A stretch of 64,000 nt of DNA from Archegozetes longisetosus (taxonomy: Eukaryota; Arthropoda; Arachnida; Sarcoptiformes; Trhypochthoniidae), in NCBI GenBank assembly GCA_018873245.2, contig JAEMBT020000003.1, positions 6,095,843-6,159,842 on the forward strand. The letters are read 5' to 3'. Of this stretch, positions 1 to 14,900 are shown piece by piece. Positions within the stretch are counted from its first letter, which is position 1; the number at the start of each line of letters is the position of its first letter. The translations under genes were made by a program, and so were the position numbers. The notes under the pieces are model-generated. The model did not search any database. It was not told the origin of the DNA and saw nothing but the letters and a program-made list of their open reading frames with translations.

Positions 1-82
1 ATTAGATGCCATTCACAAGCATAAGACATTTTTAGTTACGTCAGTGGCTTAAATTCAAGAGTTTGTAAATTTTTAATTTCAG

Positions 83-2695
83 TCATTTTATTTATATGAG
101 CAGAAGTACAGGAAATGTAAGTTTTCTTTTCAAATGATCACTCAAATGGACACTAATCTCAACATACAATAGACAGAATGATTGCAAAGAAGATTCACTT
201 TCTCTAAATGTGATTTGAAGAAATAAATTACAAATCTCATATCATTCAAATCATAAGCCTTCCGAGCAGGTATTCATGCAGATTCCTCTACTTTCTCCCA
301 AAAATACTTTAAGTTCCAAAGACAAAAGTTTGAGACAATTTCTAGAAGAGATATCATGAAAATACTAAACACAATTCTGTTCGTTAGCCGTTAAGAATTT
401 TATAAAATGGTCAAATTCTTGGCTTATTCTAAAAGGATTTTTTGAATGGATGCTCCATTTTTAAACACATTTATTTAGTTTTGCAACAAAATAGGATGAT
501 CGTATAAATAATGTTTGAGAAGCTTTCCTATTTCATGATAAGGAATAACACAAAAAACACGAACATAGAAATCATTAATGTTAGCTTATTGGAAATTCTC
601 AAATTGACAAATCTTTTACGTCTTCACGAATGTGTTGTAAGGTTTTTATTTATATCTATACTTAATCGAAATTTTTTCAGTGCCTCACCTTTGTGTTTTG
701 TGGTAGGCTAAATATATTTGATTAAAAAACTGAAATTCAATCATTTTTTATTCTTTATTTTCCGGATATTGAACAAATGATTAAGAATGAAATGTTACGT
801 AGCGTGCTCTACTTCAGAAAGTATTCAATTTAATTAAACTATTTTCTGCTGCAAACACGATAGAAACACGGACTAAAAAGACTTGTAGCGCCAGACTTGT
901 ATATTCCAATCGATCGCATAGTTTACATTCATATCTATTATCTCTATTTCGTTTTTGCTTATCTCTCAAATCCGAATCACCAAATTGACTTGTTTTAGTC
1001 ACTTTTAAATTCAATTTGTAACTCCAAGTCTTATTTGCGGTGCTTTTTCAAAACCTCGTTTCTAATGGGTTTTCAAAATCTCATTTCTAATGGTTTCTCA
1101 ATTTGGAGAAACTAATTAGAAATGACTGAATTACTGGTATGGAAATAGTAAAGATTGATAATTTGTGATGGTCAAACTGTAGAAAGAATGATGAAACCTG
1201 ATTAAAGATCGAATTTATTAACAGCTCCTCACAGTCCACAACGGAAGAAACTTTCCCTGCGTATGAAAAGTTTATCATTGGATAGTCCAGAATCGACAGA
1301 GCATGTACTAAATAGGAAACATCAAGTTTATCATCATATGCCGCATTGCAACAGTTCACACAGTCAATGTATGAAATTAACTTTATTTCATATCGCACTA
1401 TAACATACAATTTTACACTACATTTTTATTACACCACTACTTCCAAATTTTCTCTCTTATAACTTTTCACTATTCTTAATTCTTCTTATAATCTAATTCT
1501 GATACTGAGCTAACAACTTATAGCATATAATAGAGTATTTTGCTTAATCACGTAGAAAGTGTTCAGATTTGATGAGTAGTGTCTCGGAAGATTTGACAGA
1601 TCCATTTTGGATGATGAGCTCAATAATATTGAACAAAGCATAATTGTTAATTCAATTTTGACATAGCACTTCTCCGTTTCAGCTGTAGAGAGTAGTACTA
1701 AGATTCCAATATAAGATATTCGTAAGTGTTTGTAGACACTAATCCTTATTATCCTGATTCTCTAAAAGCTCCTCAAAGTCCAGTACATTCGAGAAAATTT
1801 TTATTTGGCAAGCAAAACAGGATGTGTTCGGTTGATTTGCCGGATACTAACGAAAAATCAAGTGCTTCTCCTTCTCCGTGTCCGTCACCAGTAAGACAAT
1901 AAACTCATTATAGATCCTATTAGTTCAGCTAAAATAACTGTTTTCTTCTTTAGAAACCACAACGACTTTTGCCAACAAACATATTCGTAGTCCTCTATAA
2001 CTTCAGAAGTCGACATCAGGACGAACTCGATCTTAAGTGAGTTATTGCTATTACTTATTTTTGCCGATAATGTACTACAAAAGGAGACATTTATTTCTAT
2101 TTCACACAATGACTGCCGGAGATTATAATAATCATGCGATTCATGCATTTAGCTAAAGCCGACAAAATTTAGGTCATCACTCGAAAACCAAGAATGTATT
2201 CACTCGACTCCTGACCTTTATGTGTAGTGTTCATATCTTACTGCATAAACCCTTTCCCATCACCAATCCATTCATTACTCGATAAACACATCAAAATTGA
2301 ATTCAAACTGATCTTTCATTGAAAACCTATGCTTTTTAGAGCTGGCTACACAGTGACAGTTGTGGACACAACAGATCCTGATTGGTGGCAGGGAAAGTGT
2401 TTGGGAAGAAAAGGCTTCTTTCCATCTAATTATGTAACAAAACTGTTCCCTGGAGAGAAACCATTGCAAGTCTCCCATACTATTCAAGTAAATGACGGAG
2501 AAATTGGAATCAAATTATTACGTGAACAAGTAATCTAATATTTATTTTAATCTTTATCTGCATAACATCTATAAATGACCCTATTTTCAGATTGTAATTC
2601 AAGTTGTTGAAGAAGTAGATGGAATTATTATGATAAGAACTGGTATTAATGATAAGATCGTTCCATGTCCGATAAAATATTTACAAGAAATTTGA
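83..2695 (+). CDS. stac: STAC-family SH3 adaptor, 3' part (5' end outside window)
   Basis: STAC proteins are cytoplasmic C1/SH3 adaptors that bind voltage-gated calcium channels. Exons read here: 1225-1368, 1736-1890, 1954-2036, 2340-2529 and 2591-2695, with an uncertain 34-base exon at 83-116 that has good splice sites and the right phase. The SH3 is assembled from three exons: NIFVVLYNFRSRHQDELDLK at 1975-2036, then the WW pair (DWWQGKC) and the GFFPSNYV end at 2340-2529. The last exon supplies a 34-residue tail ending KYLQEI. The two upstream exons are basic and Ser/Pro-rich; SPQRKKLSLRMKSLS resembles the linker next to the C1 domain in vertebrate STACs. No C1 zinc-finger exon is visible, so it and the start codon should lie to the left. 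Codon phase joins cleanly across every intron. Family assignment is good; the exact orthologue is not settled. Confidence 0.75.
1045..1094. repeat. Two-copy tandem repeat, about 25 bp unit
   Basis: Two adjacent near-identical units, TTTTCAAAACCTCGTTTC followed by TAATGGG, then TTTTCAAAATCTCATTTC followed by TAATGGT. They lie in the intron before the 1225 exon of the STAC gene. No function is evident. Confidence 0.6.
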
Positions 2696-3098
2696 ATTTA
2701 AGACAGTCCGCGCCCTTCTCTTTGATACATACGAACATACATATCGCCACTTTGGCCTTACTTTCGAACTTTCATTTTCATCAATTCTGCCTTACATCTC
2801 GTTAAGCTCTCATTCCTCTAAATTATTATCAATTTAACTTTCTTTTAGCTGTTCCATTGCTCTCCTGCTGGTGCTTTAAATGTGTTCAGACGTGTACTTG
2901 TGTTTGGAAATGGCTTGTTAAAAGTGATTGTTTAATATTTTTGATTACAAAGTTTCTATTGTTGAATGCCTTCATAAAGTATTAACTATTGCTCTTAAAA
3001 GTATAATTTGATCAAAGCTCTGCACTACTTCTATCAAATTTCAATTTGCGTAACTAAATTATAAATTTATGCACATTTATGTATTCGTTAATTGAGTT

Positions 3099-3104
3099 AA
3101 TAAA
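3099..3104 (+). terminator. AATAAA polyadenylation signal, STAC gene
   Basis: AATAAA about 400 bp after the STAC stop codon, the first canonical signal on that strand. Assigned by position only. Confidence 0.35.
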
Positions 3105-6100
3105 GATATTTTAATCTAGTCCTAAAATTTTTGAGTATTCAGTGCGAGAATTGCGAGAATTGCGTGTCAGAATCTCTGATAAAGCTTGAGAAAAGTTCGA
3201 TTGGTAATCTCAAATGATTGATCAAGCTTTAAGAAAGAATTTCTAAGCTTCAAAAGATTACTTACTATCTATCGAACATATTCAGTAGAGTTGTTTTGCC
3301 GAACAAAATATGTTTAATAATAAAGTTATTGACAATAAGTGAAGCTAGCAACTAAAAGCTCAAATGCGTTCAAAACACTCTATTCATTCTCTACTAGTCA
3401 ATATTCTTTAGCTTACAGTTTGTCAGGACCAATTCTTTCCCTATTTTGTCATATACTTGCAGACGCCTTGCAAGAAAAATCTTTCTCTTTCTACCTACAA
3501 ACTTCACAATTCGTTCCAAGGGTTCATTTGTCAAGATTGAAGAATAAAAATTAAACTATTTGTTATTCTATTTTAGGTCTTTCTAACTAATGCAGTTCCA
3601 AACACTTTACTCATTAAAATTCATTCATTCAAAAAAGACAAACTTTATTCATCGATTTTCTCTTCACTCAAGAATATTAGTCCTAAAATAGACTAAAATT
3701 GAAGGCTTTGTTTTAACATTAATTATAATATTCCAATGTTTATACAGTGAAACTCTGAATATATGATATTTTCTAGTTAGCAAACATTGGCGTTGAAAGT
3801 TAGCCCCTATCCGAGAGAGTAAATAGATTATCATGAAACAATTTGGAAGATCACTGTTTTCTCAATATAAAAATCTTGACATAATAAATGCCCTAAACCT
3901 ACTCCTTCTCCAAACCTCTCTGCGATCTACCAAATTTCGATTGTATATTCAATTATCTTCTATAATAAGTGAGAATCTGTTGTATTTTATCAGTGAAGAT
4001 GAAAGCATTGCGATGTCTGCACTTATAGTACGATTGAGGTGCTATCGGCGTTTTTTGTTAAGAGCACTTTGTTATATGATTGTCATTACAAGAGACTAAG
4101 GAATAAAAGTTTGAACAGGTAGCAACTTTCTGTCAAATCTAACGTCAAGCATAGCAAAGATCGATTTGGTACTGAGTAAATTGCTGTCAATGATTTAGTT
4201 GACAGTATTAGTAATTTTAGTGGACAAATTTGAAATCAATAGGATATAATCGTTTATTGAGATGCACAGTCTTGTAAGAGTTGAGATACTGTCGCTCTAT
4301 AACGCAAACTAATTGTTCAACTAACTTAAGTACAGTATGTCACAAATTAAGTTAGGATTATATGCCATGAAAATGTCTACTTAACATAATTATTGGTTTG
4401 TTTAATCTATTTTAATCTTGTAAGTAAACTCTGTCTGTAGATGACTTCATACTTTCAACAAATATGACTCCAAGTATTGAACTGTTTATAACCTTACCTA
4501 AATTCGTTCACTCAGAATCCCTTTCACAATATCCGCAACTAATTGTGAAGTACATCACTTTAGCTTAATCAACTTCTATGGCAACTCATCTTATATGTAA
4601 ATTTGGATAAGTTTCAACCATCAGTTTGTTTCTTATGTAGTGACAGGTCATTATGATCTAACTCGTGCCTTCACTTTACGCCATATCAGGCATTAATCCA
4701 ATCAAATTGACTCAAATCGATTTTGGGATCGATATCAATGACATATCGGTCACATTAATGATATGTTTATCAGATTGTGATTACTTGCACTGATATAACT
4801 GGTAATAAGAGCTGAAGATGTGCTCAATGATCATTATGAACAAGATTAATAGCATTCTGATGTCTCTTCTAGTGACAATAATTGGTTTATTTTGAATTTC
4901 TCTTAGTATTCTTGTAGCTCATGCTTGAAATTTGTTTGTTAGAAGACCTAAAGGAATTTTCATTAAACATTTATGAACTTTTTGAAAGCGCTCTATCTTT
5001 GGCTTAAGTAGATTAATGCAAAATTGCATTTCTTTATCACAATCTATGATATTAACCTTATATAATACGAACATTATTACACAATATAATACTATTAACA
5101 ACAATGTTAGTATTTTGACAACTTTAAAGCCTTAGAAAGTCATTCGTATGGCATAAAGAAGTACTTTTATGTGACATAACTTAATTATATAACGCAGTTG
5201 ATTGTTGTGCTAGCATTCAAATAGTGCTCATTCACATACGTTTCAATTCAGAAAAGCTTTTCTATATCTTTCTCAATATTCGTCAATTAATTAATAAGAT
5301 TATAGTTGATTTGATTTTATGCCAAATAAAATCGTAAATATTAATATGAAATGTATTGAATAAAAGCAATTTGCACTTTTGACCTAGAAGTGCATCACTC
5401 CATAAAAGCTATCCTTCTCGTGTTAATTGATTAACATGAAAATCTTTACCATTTACATCCTAAAATTGCCATCGAATATATGCAGACATTTTGATTACGC
5501 GTATCATGTTAAGCGTTCTCTGAGTTGATTAAATTTGCATTTTTGATTTTAGTAAATCTTAAACTTAGGTAATCAAATAAATGCAAGTTAGAGTTTAATA
5601 TTAGACGATAAATATTTCCTTATGAGTTACGTAAACATAAAACTATAAGATATTCTGTTTCAAAAGCTATTTTCAAATCTTATCATTATTAGATACCATT
5701 ATTATATTAGGCTATATAAAACTAATGGAAAGCACCAACGCACCCAAGGCTTCACTTAATTGGATTTACGAATTTATAGACAAAAGCTATTTCTCAAACT
5801 AAGAATCTCGTGTATCGACTAGGTTCTTTCAAAGACAAGTTACTTAATTAGTTTTAATCCATATAATATGATCGCTATTTATCTATATGCATGTCCACCA
5901 CTCTATAGCTCAACATCTAGTGAATGCAGGGGTCAAATAATAGTGTCGTTGGAAAAGTTAGGCCATTTCATAACGGGAGTAGCCACTGCCTAACTCGGTA
6001 GTTAAACTCTCTCGAAAAAGTTATTGAACACTTGCGACAAGGTTTTCTGCTAAAACCTGCTCTTTTAAAATGACCAACGATCATATTTGATGATAGAAAT

Positions 6101-7685
6101 ATAATCCGTCAATGGTCAGCTATTTTCATTAGTATATATTCAATTGACACTATATTTTGTAACTAAAATTATGATTTTAAGTATTATATTCAAAGTAATA
6201 TAATTACAACAAAATAACAATAAAGATCGTATTTATGATTATTGTTTCAGTTTAAAAGAATTTGAATGAAAAATGATAAACATTATTGTTGTTGATATAT
6301 ATTGAAAGAATGTTTCTAGAAATTCACTATCCTCTACAATAGAATCAGTTTTCGTCATAGCTATGCAAAGCTAAACATTCATTCTCAGAATATTTTTAGA
6401 AATTATTATTTATAGAGAAAAATATTCAAATGATTTATTATTATCCGTTTTGTTGTCCAATATAACAAATATTGCAATGCAGTCAGAGAACTAATGGTAT
6501 CTCTTATTTTGAATCCTTGAGGTAAGCTCAAAGAATTGCAAAGGATTTATATATAAATTTCACATAAGACTCAACAAAAAATCTAATACGAGAACTTTGA
6601 TCAATACTTTTTGCTTGAATATATGGAAAAAGACTTCATCAAAAGTTTGTATTCGATTACGTTAGTCTTAATCTTTGTATATTTGATGATCTTCAAAAAG
6701 GATTCTCAAGAATGGATTTGAAGAATGATTGTGAAAAATTGAAAGAATCTACAATATTTATAAATTAATAAGTTGCAAAAACAAAATTAATTCAATATTT
6801 GACAATAAAGCTAAGTGAATTTGTTGAACCTTAAAGTTTGATGACAATTTTTAGTTAAATTGAATATTTGATAAATAGCTAGAATTTATTGCTAAAAAAT
6901 CAATAAATACAATTCTTATCCTAAACTCGAGCCTCTTCTATAAATCAGCAAAATCTGAAGTGCGTTCTCATGCTCTCATCAAATGATTTTATATTTATTT
7001 TTCATCTTTAATAAAAAAAATTCTTCTCTAAGCTAAAGAGAAAACATGAAATTGTCAGTGGTCGCAATCGATAAACTAACAGAATTAGTTCTAATATTTC
7101 CTAATATCATATTTTAGTTGAAAGCAAAATCTTTATGAATATTAATTCAACAGCTTTTAAAGTATAGTCTGATTGTAAGCAAATATTGATTGTGAAGCAA
7201 AAAGTGTGTTCTATCTATCGATCGTAAAGTACATAATATTATATTTAGTTTTGATGAACACTGAATTTAATGTGTTTTGTTTTGTTCGCATTTAAGCACA
7301 AAAGTTCACAAACTCGTCTACACTTTGTTTGACATGAATTTTTCAATGCTTCCTATTTTTAACCGAATTCTCTGACACTAATTCACTACTAAAATGGATC
7401 TCAATTTACTTTCTGTAATGACTAGAATTTTTTAGCCAAGTCAACCCTTCATCAATGAATAGGATTGATAATTCTTTCATTAATTATATTAATGTTCTAC
7501 CGATTTTAAATGCAATAGCTTCTTATGTTTCATTTGTTATCTACACTTTTAAAATCTAATTCATTTTAATAGAATGCTAGTCATTGAAAATCTGATTGTA
7601 CTTAGTTCTCAAGTTATTTCAAAATTCAGAGCTGAAAATGAAGACAGAGTTGAAACGCAATTGTATTATACACTTAATTACTTAA

Positions 7686-7750
7686 TAACTGTTGATAGTA
7701 ACTAGAAGAGATGTGTCATGGTCATATGCTTTTCATCAGATCACACTATA
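7686..7750 (+). repeat. Degenerate copy of a dispersed repeat
   Basis: This stretch resembles 33243-33310: both carry ACTAGAAG followed by GATG, then TGTCATGGT, then a TTTTC/TTTCC-TCA block and AGATCA. The match fades after about 65 bp, so this looks like an old or truncated copy. Confidence 0.45.
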
Positions 7751-9179
7751 GACAAAATTAAGAAGCTTTCATTTTCATTATGGTAATTAAATAGTTAAAA
7801 ATTTGAAGCACTTGAAACTATTCTATATCTCTCTTATTTTAAGTATTTCTCCGATTCTCACATTTACTTTAGAATTGAATAAAAGATAGAACTTAAGAAA
7901 AATATCTATTTGAATAAAAGTTTTCGAATTTTGATGAAATCATTGAAATAAGCGAATGTCTGACAATTGAATTGGTCGAGTCTCCAAATATTTAACTATG
8001 GGCACTAATAACTCATTACGCCTTTTGTTTGAAATCATTTTGAATGCGATTCAATAGGATTGCGTTTGACCTATTAAACAGATAGTTTCTCGTTAGTCTT
8101 CGCTAGTTCTCTGACAGAATAAAGAATTAATGATAAACTTTGAAAGTGAAAGCAATCATTGAGTACTATTCTGTTTCAGTGTTCTATCCATTTGTATTTA
8201 GTCTCCTAATATTAGTTACCGTTTGATTATCTTTTTTCTTTTGGTCTAATACTGTTTGTATTTGGCAAAACATTCTTACCTGACCTTCAATTCTGAGTTT
8301 AGTTCTTAACATTTTTTTATCACTTAATACTTTGTTTTCTTTTGTTTGCTCGAAACTGACTTGTATGGCTTGACTTAGGTGTTATCGCAGCTTAGGCTGC
8401 AGGTAGGCTAAGGAAGCTATAACTCCTTAAACATTTTCAAATCTCATCTATAAGTATGTACAAAAAGTAAAGTGTTGAAAATAACACTTTCAAATTCTAT
8501 TCGATGCATCAATCGATTACTCCTTGTTCAATATTAGTCAAACTTTTCATAACAATCTGACAGATATTTCAATGCTGGTTAGTGTTTGCCTCAATTCTGA
8601 ACGTTTCATTCCAAACTCTTAGCCCTTGAGGCTAAACCTGGCTGTGGCATTCGTGCAATCGTTTCAATAGTAATGTTTTTATTGCTTTTATGATGATTCT
8701 ATTGTTTAAATAATTGTCTCATTCTAAGTTATATTCAATCGATATTAAACTAACTGATAAACGATAGAAAAATACATTTATTAGTTTAAATAAACTTAAA
8801 TTTAATTGATTCAAAGTTTATTTCAGCTTAGATGTTTGTCTAAAAGATATTGATTTCTAAATTTGAGAGGTGCTTCAATCGTTTGATGGCTTGAATATAT
8901 TATGAAAAACATTAGTCCATAAATATTAATGCTTTTTATTCGATAGTACTTTTAACCAAAACAATTTCAGTTAAAGTTTGCCTTCAAGAGTTAAACCATT
9001 TTTAGTACAAGAAGGCGACAAAAGATGACTCTTTATTTAGTCTACGTATAGCAAACTCAATATTTGTGTGAATTTTGCAAATCATTGTCAATCAGGCTTC
9101 TCTTTTAAAACTTATTTCTTAATTCAATTCAATCAGTTTAAATCTTTTCCTTCTCTTTAATTATTAACAAACAAACAAA

Positions 9180-11041
<1,862 letters not shown>

Positions 11042-11079
11042 TATTTGAATTTCATTTTGTATTTAAGTTATAAAATTTA

Positions 11080-11085
11080 AATAAA
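11080..11085 (+). terminator. AATAAA polyadenylation signal, PSMC2
   Basis: AATAAA 38 bp after the PSMC2 stop, inside the 136 bp gap shared with the convergent TOE1 gene. Confidence 0.55.
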
Positions 11086-11177
11086 TAATTTTTACAAAAT
11101 AGAGTTAAATCTGTCTATTATATCAGCGACAGTACCGGGTCTTATCAATAGATTTTTAAATTGACCAAAAATCTAAA

Positions 11178-14100
11178 TTAGTTTGAGTTACTAGATCTTA
11201 ATTTGAGAATTTTATTTTTATGATTCGATGATGACTTGGAGAAAGAACTCGCACTTATTCTTAATGGTTGATCTTTCCCAGTGAGGTAGATGTTATTTAC
11301 AATCTGTGAAATTCCTAAGCGTTTAGCATTGATCGGTGATTTGGAGTCTGGCTTATTTTTACAATTTATTGCCATAAAAGATGCTAAACAATAGCCAGTC
11401 ATGAAAGCGTCATAGCCTGCTCGATGAACTCCTTGTTTTGCTTGTTTCGTCATAGAATCATTCGAATCTAAGCATGGATTGTCGCTATTCATGCTTTCTA
11501 TGGTTTTTTCATCACTTGTTTTTTTCAATTCTCGCATAGCTTTCTTGATTCGTTTGCTTTGGTTTTTCTTTTTATCCAAAATATGATCGATATTGTGAGA
11601 TTTATTGCATAAGTGGTTTAGTTTACACCAGCCGTACTTCTAAGTATTCAACAGGGAAATTACGTTAAATTTTGAATTAAGTGACAAGAGAAATTGCTTT
11701 TAATAAGTACTAACGGCATAATCGCGACAGATATCTATTACTGTATTTGAGTTAGCGAATAGTTTTGTTGATAAATCTTGGAATTCCACGTCAATCAAGT
11801 CGGTAGAGAATGAAGGAAATGAGAATTTGGTGCTTACATGTCCCTTGATTGAGCGCTCGATATTATATCGCTGCCTGAAAATAAAGCGTCAATTCAAATT
11901 CCATTGACCGATCTTTTCTCAACTACCCATACCTTTCATAAAACAAATATTCCAAATACGATCTATTCAGACCCTCGTGGAAATCTGCTATATATTTGGT
12001 GTCGAAAATTCCACACGGAAACAATTCCACTAAATCTGCGATAAATGTCTGCAAGTCGTTCGGTAAATCACAGTAGAAGTTTTCATAAAGAAATATCAAA
12101 TCAATAAATCCGTTGTGCAAAACGATTGGCAACTTTTTTGTTACCATTAGTGAAATTAAGTTTCGCAGAGATGGCTTTGTATTGTCTTCGCATTCAGTCT
12201 GAAATTATTTTTAGATTAATTCTCTTATTTAGTTTAAGTCTTTGTTTAAGTTGTTCTAAGTATTTGGAAAAGATCTAAATTTTCCAAATATAACATTCTG
12301 TAAAGCTTTCGATTACGAAAGATAAAAACTTTTAACGGAATAGGTATTAGAAAAGTAAAACGACTCAATCAAATGAGTAACTAAGCTTTTGAGTAAATAA
12401 AAAAATAATCTCGAAATAGCAAACAAGATGTTTGGGGAATAGACAAAGTATAAACAAAATTGGCTAAACTTTTGGATTACATTTTGGTAACGGTTCTTAT
12501 GTTTTATGTTTTAGAGAGATGTACAAATAGAATTATAATCAAATCATCAGCTTATTTGATTACGCTCGCACATTAAACCATGCAAAACATTTTTTGTTCA
12601 GTCTCAAAAGTATGCCTCAGCTAAGTTACACTTAAATTTCAGATACTTTCAGCAATATAAAGACTTGATTCATGTCTTTTTTGGAAAATTAGACTCTGAG
12701 TAGGAGAACAGACATGAGTTAGCGACATATTAACAAAGACTAAATAAGTTATTTATATAGTTTGAGGCACACTTTTATCTACTTATACAAACAGAACTTA
12801 GGCTTTGCTCAAAGCTTATGAACAATAGATGAGATAACAAATTTGATACTAGAGTATGAGACGTGACACATCCAACTGAAGCTTTGCTACCAGTGAGCTC
12901 TTAATCAGTGCTACAAACCTGACACAATCTTATACTCGAAGCTACGACTGCACTTCACTACTACATCCAACTTATTTTTATTGATCCAACTCCTTTAAAT
13001 GCTCTAGTTTTGCTTCTATTCTATTCTACTCTTATCTAACGGCTCTTTTTCAACTGAATTAACCAATTTCTGTCAAAACTTATTCTTTCGTATTCTACAG
13101 TTTGAGCAACAAATCGTTTAACCAAACATAATAAGAACTTTTAAGCTAGACTTAACTGACAGTCCACTATTTTGAAGCTCTTACAATGTTTAGCTAGCTT
13201 TAAGTCTCTTTAAAAACAATTTTGATAAAAAAGCAAATCAATGAATATTTATTTGTAGTTTTCTTCAGCTTATGCTTAGCATATATATTGAGTCATAAAC
13301 ACAAACATAACTTAGTATTTGCTTATCCTATTTCAAAGCTTGAGTAAGCCTCGATTTGAATGAAAATTTGACGTTTCAATAACACGTTGATTTTGAGTTA
13401 TTTTGAATTGGATTCTAACAAACTATTCTATACTATTTTATTCAATTCAACAATCAAATCTTTTCCAAACAAATCATTCGATTCTCTCTATTTTCAACTC
13501 TTATTGTTAAGGTAACACATTTTCAACCTTTCATTCAATATAATCATTAAAATGAGGTGTCAAAATTCAACAAAGCAATCACTTTCATCAAATTATCAAA
13601 AGGACTGCAATATATTCAAATTAAATTGAAATCATTCAAAAGTTGAGCTAAAAATCTAAACTCACACAAAGTCGTTTTGCATAAATATCAATCAAACTAA
13701 CTATTAATCGCTTAAAATAGATCTAAAAGAGCTTAACTTTAATGAAGAGCTAATTTATAAATGAAGAACTAAAGAAGACTTACATCGTTTCCTCTATGAT
13801 ATGGTAATCCATACATACACTGGCGGTTAAAGTCAAAGCCATGTCCTACAAGGAATTTAAGTGTTTCGGGCTCTACCACATACTCATCTTCGCAAAGACA
13901 TAGCATATTAAACACTTTAGCTGATAGTTCCCATTTATTTTCTCTACTATTAATATCTGTTTCTCCACTCATGTCAACATCACTTTCCATTTGATTAATC
14001 AGTTCACTGTTTAGTGCTTCAAATCTGTTATTTAATCTTTGTTCAGTCGTTAATCCATTACTACATTCTTCTGGTTGTTTATTAGTTTCGACAACTGATT

Positions 14101-14517
14101 TATTGTCGGTATTTGAATGACAATCATCGTCATGATTGAATGTAAAGAACGCTAAACCAATTGATAGAATGGATCGCGATTTTGCTGCTCCTAATACTGC
14201 CTCATATCTTTCATCTATTTGTCTTTCAATTAAACAATTTATTATCAATTAACCACATTATACTAAATCATTACATACTTTGCATTTAGTTTACTTCTTG
14301 GCCCTAAACCACTCAATTCCTGTTAATTAGTTTGGATAATTGAATGAAAAACAACGAGAATATAAATAATAATTAAAACATAATTAAAATCGAATTTAAT
14401 TACGAGATCGAGTGCAACGAAATGACAGTTGTTTATCGATTCAATTAGTTCTTTCCACCAAATTGTTATGTTTTCTGAACTAATTTGAACGCACGGAACA
14501 GATGTTAAGGAAGACAT
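11178..14517 (-). CDS. TOE1: TOE1-like CAF1-family 3' exonuclease (deadenylase)
   Basis: TOE1 is a nuclear DEDD-type 3'-5' exonuclease that trims adenylated tails of snRNAs and other small RNAs. Exons in transcript order: 14517-14404, 14319-14279, 14222-13784, 12198-11933, 11874-11715 and 11639-11178; 493 residues, close to human TOE1 (510). The catalytic D and E are in FVALDLELSG (D37, E39), a motif split by the first intron. Further matches are SRSILSIGLAFF, EPETLKFLVGHGFDFN, VLHNGFIDLIFLYENFY and GIFDTKYIADFH. A CCCH zinc finger is rebuilt across the last intron (C336-x8-C345-x5-C351-x3-H355). After a Lys/Arg-rich stretch comes the HRAGYDAFMTGYCLASF block, the TOE1 C-terminal signature. 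All phases agree. The 12199-13783 intron is unusually long for this gene. Transcription starts from the gap shared with fzr. Confidence 0.92.
12199..13783 (-). other. 1.6 kb intron of TOE1
   Basis: Intron between TOE1 exons 3 and 4, flanked by a GTAAGT donor and a TTTCAG acceptor. I read no exon or nested gene inside it. Confidence 0.6.
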
Positions 14518-14900
14518 GACTATTTATACAAATATTTATTTTTATCAGTCGATTTATATTCACTTAAACCTGAATTTAGTTCAATCAATGCGACACTTGT
14601 TTCTTACATAACAATATCATAACAAATGATGTGATTCGAAGCGAGCGGTGAATCATTCATCCAATCGTATAATCAGATGAGTCTTTTTAAATTATTTCAA
14701 CCAATCAGAATCGAGTTCGTCCATTTAAATGTTTCGGCCATTACTTTATTGATGACTTGAGTTTTAGATTTTAGATAAATATTTGGACAAATAACTATAT
14801 TATTGTAATTAAATTCAAATTATCTGTAAATAGTTTAACTTAAACTCTCACTCAACTAATTACAAATACATTTAATATATTGTAAATAATTTGTAAAGAA
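14518..14900. promoter_or_regulatory. Bidirectional promoter region, TOE1 / fzr
   Basis: 383 bp separate the start codons of the divergent TOE1 and fzr genes, so both promoters and 5' leaders must lie here unless far-upstream non-coding exons exist. No TATA box or other core element stands out. Confidence 0.5.

Larger units (their letters stand above)
2696..9179. other. 6.5 kb intergenic region, no gene recognised
   Basis: AT-rich sequence between the STAC stop and the PSMC2 start. The open frames are short (88 codons or fewer), lack recognisable domains and are not joined by plausible splice sites. It holds the STAC polyadenylation signal near 3099, a TACAGTGAAACTC end at about 3746 that resembles a lone Tc1-type terminus, and a degenerate copy of the dispersed repeat near 7686-7750. 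Nothing else is supported. Confidence 0.6.

Noticed and set aside
1087-1410. 107-codon open frame on the - strand
   Set aside because: It lies antisense to the STAC exon at 1225-1368, whose + strand reading has splice sites, phase and family-like sequence; the - frame shows no domain.
1567-1660. Possible STAC exon after GTTCAG at 1565 (reads MSSVSEDLTDPFW)
   Set aside because: No donor in a phase that joins the exon at 1736; skipping it joins cleanly.
3833-4099. 88-codon open frame, + strand
   Set aside because: No recognisable domain or splice partners; the length is expected by chance in 6.5 kb of AT-rich DNA.
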